Of a DNA stretch of 64,000 nt, positions 60,483-64,000 are shown in pieces. Made by a program: the position numbers and the translations under genes. Source of the stretch: Calycina herbarum (Eukaryota > Ascomycota > Leotiomycetes > Helotiales > Pezizellaceae); contig LLEY01000017.1 in the NCBI GenBank assembly GCA_001414485.1, forward strand, positions 186,001 through 250,000, in the 5' to 3' direction. The notes below the pieces were generated by a model. The model was given only the letters and a program-made list of their open reading frames with translations. It was not told the DNA's origin and did not search any database. Each line of letters opens with the position of its first letter. Position 1 is the stretch's first letter.

Positions 60483-63306
60483 ATGAATCGCTTCCTCAGC
60501 AAACGGGAAAAGAATGGCACCCACAAGCGCGACAAGTCAAGAGAGAAGGTCGGGGACAGGAAGGTAAGGTGCTTGTGTAGCTCCTCCCTCTTTCCCCCTT
60601 GTCTGCATGCTCATATTGGAGAAGATATTCCACGTCTCTCTCTCTATAAGCTCAATCTTTGCAGCCTTTTCGAACCCTCATGGAAAAGGCTTGCCAATCA
60701 CTGAAACTACATGCGATACAATTCATGCCACAACTGCTAATTCTCGACCTGGCTTCCTGCTACAGATACGACCACTTTCTAGCGATGGCCTCTTCTCCAT
60801 GTTCAAGCCAGACCCCCAGAAAAAGATGGACAAGGAGTTGAGTAACAAAGTAAGCTGTCGTACCGGGGGTTCGTTCTTAAACTTCTGTTGACAGGCTTTA
60901 GATACAAAAGATACGAGACAAACTAGCACAGCGCGGATATGCAAGCATAGACGATGAGCAGATAAATTATGCCCTCTCTTCCAAGCACGCTGATGGGGAC
61001 GTTGACAAAGCTTTCGAAATGGTGTTATTGTTCCAGGAATCGGTAGAGGGCATCATCAAACCATATAATTCATCAGTGCACATGCAAGGCGCAGAAAACC
61101 GAGAAGGGGTAACATGCTATCTCGACGCCCTCTTGTTCGCCATGTTTTCCCGTCTGGGGAGCTTCGAGCCGATCTTGTACAATAATTTCGAGGACGAGCC
61201 CAGACGTCGACTTTCCACGCTGATTCGTTTATGGGTAAACTTGCTACGGACGGGCAAGCTGATACAGACGGATATTGTACGTTAAAAAGCAGCATTTCCT
61301 GTGCTAATATTGACTAATTCTTGCAGACTGGCTACCTCCAGGAGGCTATGGCGGCATGCGGCTGGGAGGATGCTGGGAGGCTCGAACAGCAGGACACGTC
61401 TGAAGCTTTCCATTTCATCACAGAAAAGTTGGAATTGCCACTACTCACATTAAAGATGGATATTTATCATACCGGCAAGGTAGACGACAAAGATGACCAC
61501 AAATTCGTCCAAGAGCGATTGCTCGAGGTAGCAGTGCCGGAAGATACTGACAATACACGTCAAATAAAGTTGGAAGATTGCCTTGAGAGCTACTTCAACA
61601 ATCGAGTCGAGGTTGTCCGAAGACTTGAACGATCCAATACAAGATCCTCAATTCGCTCAGCATCGTCCCCGTTCACAGAAAAGGAAGATTCGCAGCACAT
61701 CGAAGTGTCGGAGATGCCCTGGGGCCCAGATACCCCAACTTCTGTCCATACCCCAGCAACTCCAATCTCGCCTAGCAGCCATGCCCTCCCTAGGAGCCTG
61801 AATCGCACTGGAAGCATAATAAGGCATCGCATAGTACATGATGACGAGAAGGATGGCGAGAAGACTGACCACAATAGAAATGACACTCCTACCTCAGTGC
61901 GCCGGAGTTCTCTTCGGAAAGAAGTGCTGATGCCTGCATGGCAGTTTTTCAATTTAATACGTCCGTTACCATTTTATTCAGATATGAAGCCATTTTTTAG
62001 GCGTTTCCCCCTTGATGCCCGAGAATCAGTACTAATCGGTGAAACAGCTTGGTACACAAAACACTCTCCTGCGAATGATGCAGAAGTCGCAGCTCACTTC
62101 TCTCAAACACGACCAGTTCTTGGCATATGCTTGAAGCGTTACGCCATGACCAACGACGGTCAAGCTACGAGAAAAAATACCTTTATCGACATCCCCCTTG
62201 ACATCAAACTACCCCATTTCATTCAAGAAGATATGGTATCTGAGGATGGTCCATTGATGGGAAATTTTAAGCTGTCGTTGCAGTCCGTCATTTGTCACAG
62301 AGGCAATTCTGTTCATTCGGGTCATTACATATCATTTATTCGCGGTACGACACAGGCAGCAGATGGCGATATTGGATCCTCTCGGAGACTCAGCAACAAT
62401 ATGAATCCACCCCACTATGCAGAAGATAGGTGGATCAAATTCGATGACCTAGCAGACCCACGAGTTCAGTATGTAGACATTGAGCAAGCTATGATTGACG
62501 AAATGCCATATCTCCTGTTCTACCAAGTACAGCCAACCTACGAAATGACGCTGCCAAAATGTCCTGAGATTCTACCGCCCTCTTACACATCTCCCACAAT
62601 TGGGGTGACTTACTCCACGCCGACTTCAACAACCAGGAAAGGGAGCATGCAGGACGGTTATTTTGATGGCGCGAACGATCATTCGGGTCGATTGTCGACT
62701 GAGTTCGAGGAGCCAGATGGGCCAAGGAGAAGTATAAATTTGTCGGAGGAACGCCGAGGGAGTCTTGCATTTACCGATATGAGCTTGACAAGTACCGCGA
62801 GTACTCTGGTCACTTCGGCACCAGTGACACCAGGGGCTGTCACACCAAGCGGGGAAGAAACCACGGGACAGAGAATGTCACGGGCAGCAGCAATATTCAG
62901 ACCTGCCAATAAAAGTCGACCTACTAGCGCTGCGGGGGAAGGCCGGTTGAGCTTGACACTTTCAAGACTCAATTGGAGAGCGAGCAAGGAACAACTCAAC
63001 AGCAAGACCGAGATTACGAAGGAAAATCCTACAGAAGAAAGTATCACGAGTACAGATACACCCAACCAAACCACTACTTCGTTGGAATCCTCCGAACCAA
63101 CTGCCATCGATGAGACTCACATCACAATAGACGAAGAAAGTACCCCACAATCCAAACCAAAGAAGAACAAAAAGCGAGATAAAAGTAGAGACCCAGGAGA
63201 GACCGCTGAGCATGAGCACGAGCATCACCATTACCACAGGAGTAAAGGGAAAGCGAAAGAGAGGGACAAGTCTAAAGATATTGACAGGGAATGCGGTATC
63301 ATGTGA
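60483..63306 (+). CDS. USP-family ubiquitin carboxyl-terminal hydrolase with C-terminal CaaX box
   Basis: Cysteine protease that removes ubiquitin. Four exons: 60483-60563, 60766-60849, 60902-61276 and 61327-63306, sum 2520 nt and 839 residues. The basic N-terminus (KREKNGTHKRDKSREK) is followed by a UBA-like helical segment at about 56-100 (IRDKLAQRGYASIDDEQINYAL). The Cys box reads REGVTCYLDALLFAMF, with the nucleophile at residue 127. The His box reads CHRGNSVHSGHYISFIR, with the base at about 513, and WIKFDD and LLFYQV follow. A Ser/Thr-rich insert of about 100 residues splits the catalytic fold. The C-terminal 270 residues are disordered-looking, with a His/Glu run and basic KGKAKERDKSK, and end in CGIM, a canonical CaaX farnesylation site. 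No yeast UBP name can be assigned safely. Confidence 0.93.
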
Positions 63307-64000
63307 ATACTTGGTTTTAGGTGTATTGATATGGGCAGGATAAAATCAGGATTGGGCATCATCATGGAAGAGTATAATACTTTGGCGTCGGGTGGGATTA
63401 CTTAGACTTATGTTTTTATGACGAGATATGATATGAGACAAAACACACAGAATTGGACACTAGAGAGGTGTGAAATCACTTTTGAAGTTCCCCTTGATCT
63501 GTGCTTTCGCTTTGGGGCCGAGTGGTCTTGGGGAGATATAGTGATCATGATTCTATCATTGAGCGGATCATCGTTGCTTGGTTTGTTTAAATCCCTTCAA
63601 CAAGTTTCATGGAATCGATCAAGGCATCAGATAAGCGAACTTCGCAAACATTTATTTTGCAGCTACGCAATGGGGTTGGTTTGTTCGCTTGAAGCCTTCA
63701 AAGCTTGAAAATCCCTGCTGCGGGAAGAGTAGAAAGAAGCAACCGAGATCTAAAATTGGATTCATAGGTAATTTCCACTACCGTCTCGGCTTCTGTCCCT
63801 TTCCAAGAACTCCCTCAGCGCAGTTTTTTGTCGGATGTTCAACATGTAACGTTGAGCGAGTTCCTCCACCGCAACTACAATAGAAGGGTCCAGACTCGAG
63901 TGACAGCGGCAAGTTGCAGCAAGCTAAGAACGCCGGACATGACTTCCTCCACGCATTTTGTTCCACTTTCAGCCATGAACTGTTCTGCTGATCGAGTGCG
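63307..64000. other. Intergenic to the window end, no gene recognised
   Basis: 3' side of the USP gene. Small open frames only. Anything beginning here would continue outside the window. Confidence 0.4.

Overview
This is a stretch of nuclear chromosome from a filamentous ascomycete. The evidence is short GT-AG introns (mostly 48-110 nt), fungal-type protein families (Ste23, Cwc2, Caf16, Elp2, Urm1, DUF6594, Azf1-like C2H2 factors), moderate GC content and long gene-poor gaps. The protein style best fits a leotiomycete, possibly Sclerotiniaceae; that placement is an inference from memory, not a search. No tRNA, rRNA or CRISPR was recognised.

Layout. 1-650: broken secretory-lipase-like gene at the left edge. 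2.8-6.5 kb: STE23 (M16 metallopeptidase), seven exons. 9.8 kb: a 94-bp MITE. 10.3-11.2 kb: decayed Ras/ankyrin gene. 11.7-13.8 kb: cytochrome P450, eight exons. 15.3-16.4 kb: UreF. 17.6-18.3 kb: MARVEL-like membrane protein. 19.6-21.1 kb: eRF1. 22.5-24.1 kb: DUF6594 membrane protein. 25.1-28.1 kb: C2H2 zinc-finger protein. 28.3-31.4 kb: gene-poor. 31.4-32.6 kb: CWC2. 32.6-35.9 kb: gene-poor, repeats. 35.9-36.7 kb: CAF16 ABC ATPase. 36.9-39.6 kb: ELP2, head-to-head with URM1 (40.0-40.7 kb). 43.5-45.4 kb: four-finger C2H2 factor (Azf1-like). 45.4-54.0 kb: about 8.6 kb without a recognisable gene, carrying a second MITE. 54.0-55.1 and 55.7-56.9 kb: two divergent orphan genes around an AT-rich spacer. 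58.7-60.0 kb: mitochondrial ribosomal protein uL5m. 60.5-63.3 kb: a USP-type deubiquitinase ending in a CaaX box.

For most multi-exon genes I placed splice sites by hand. In each case the exon lengths sum to a multiple of three with no internal stop, which supports the models. No secondary-metabolite cluster or operon-like pathway is seen. The one clear functional pairing is ELP2/URM1: both serve the mcm5s2U34 tRNA wobble modification, and their start codons are 486 bp apart on opposite strands.

The most interesting non-genic signal is a family of about 100-bp foldback repeats, five copies between 23 and 35.3 kb. Two copies sit at introns of the DUF6594 and C2H2 genes. A pair of miniature elements with C-run terminal inverted repeats and TA duplications lies at 9.8 and 49.0 kb.
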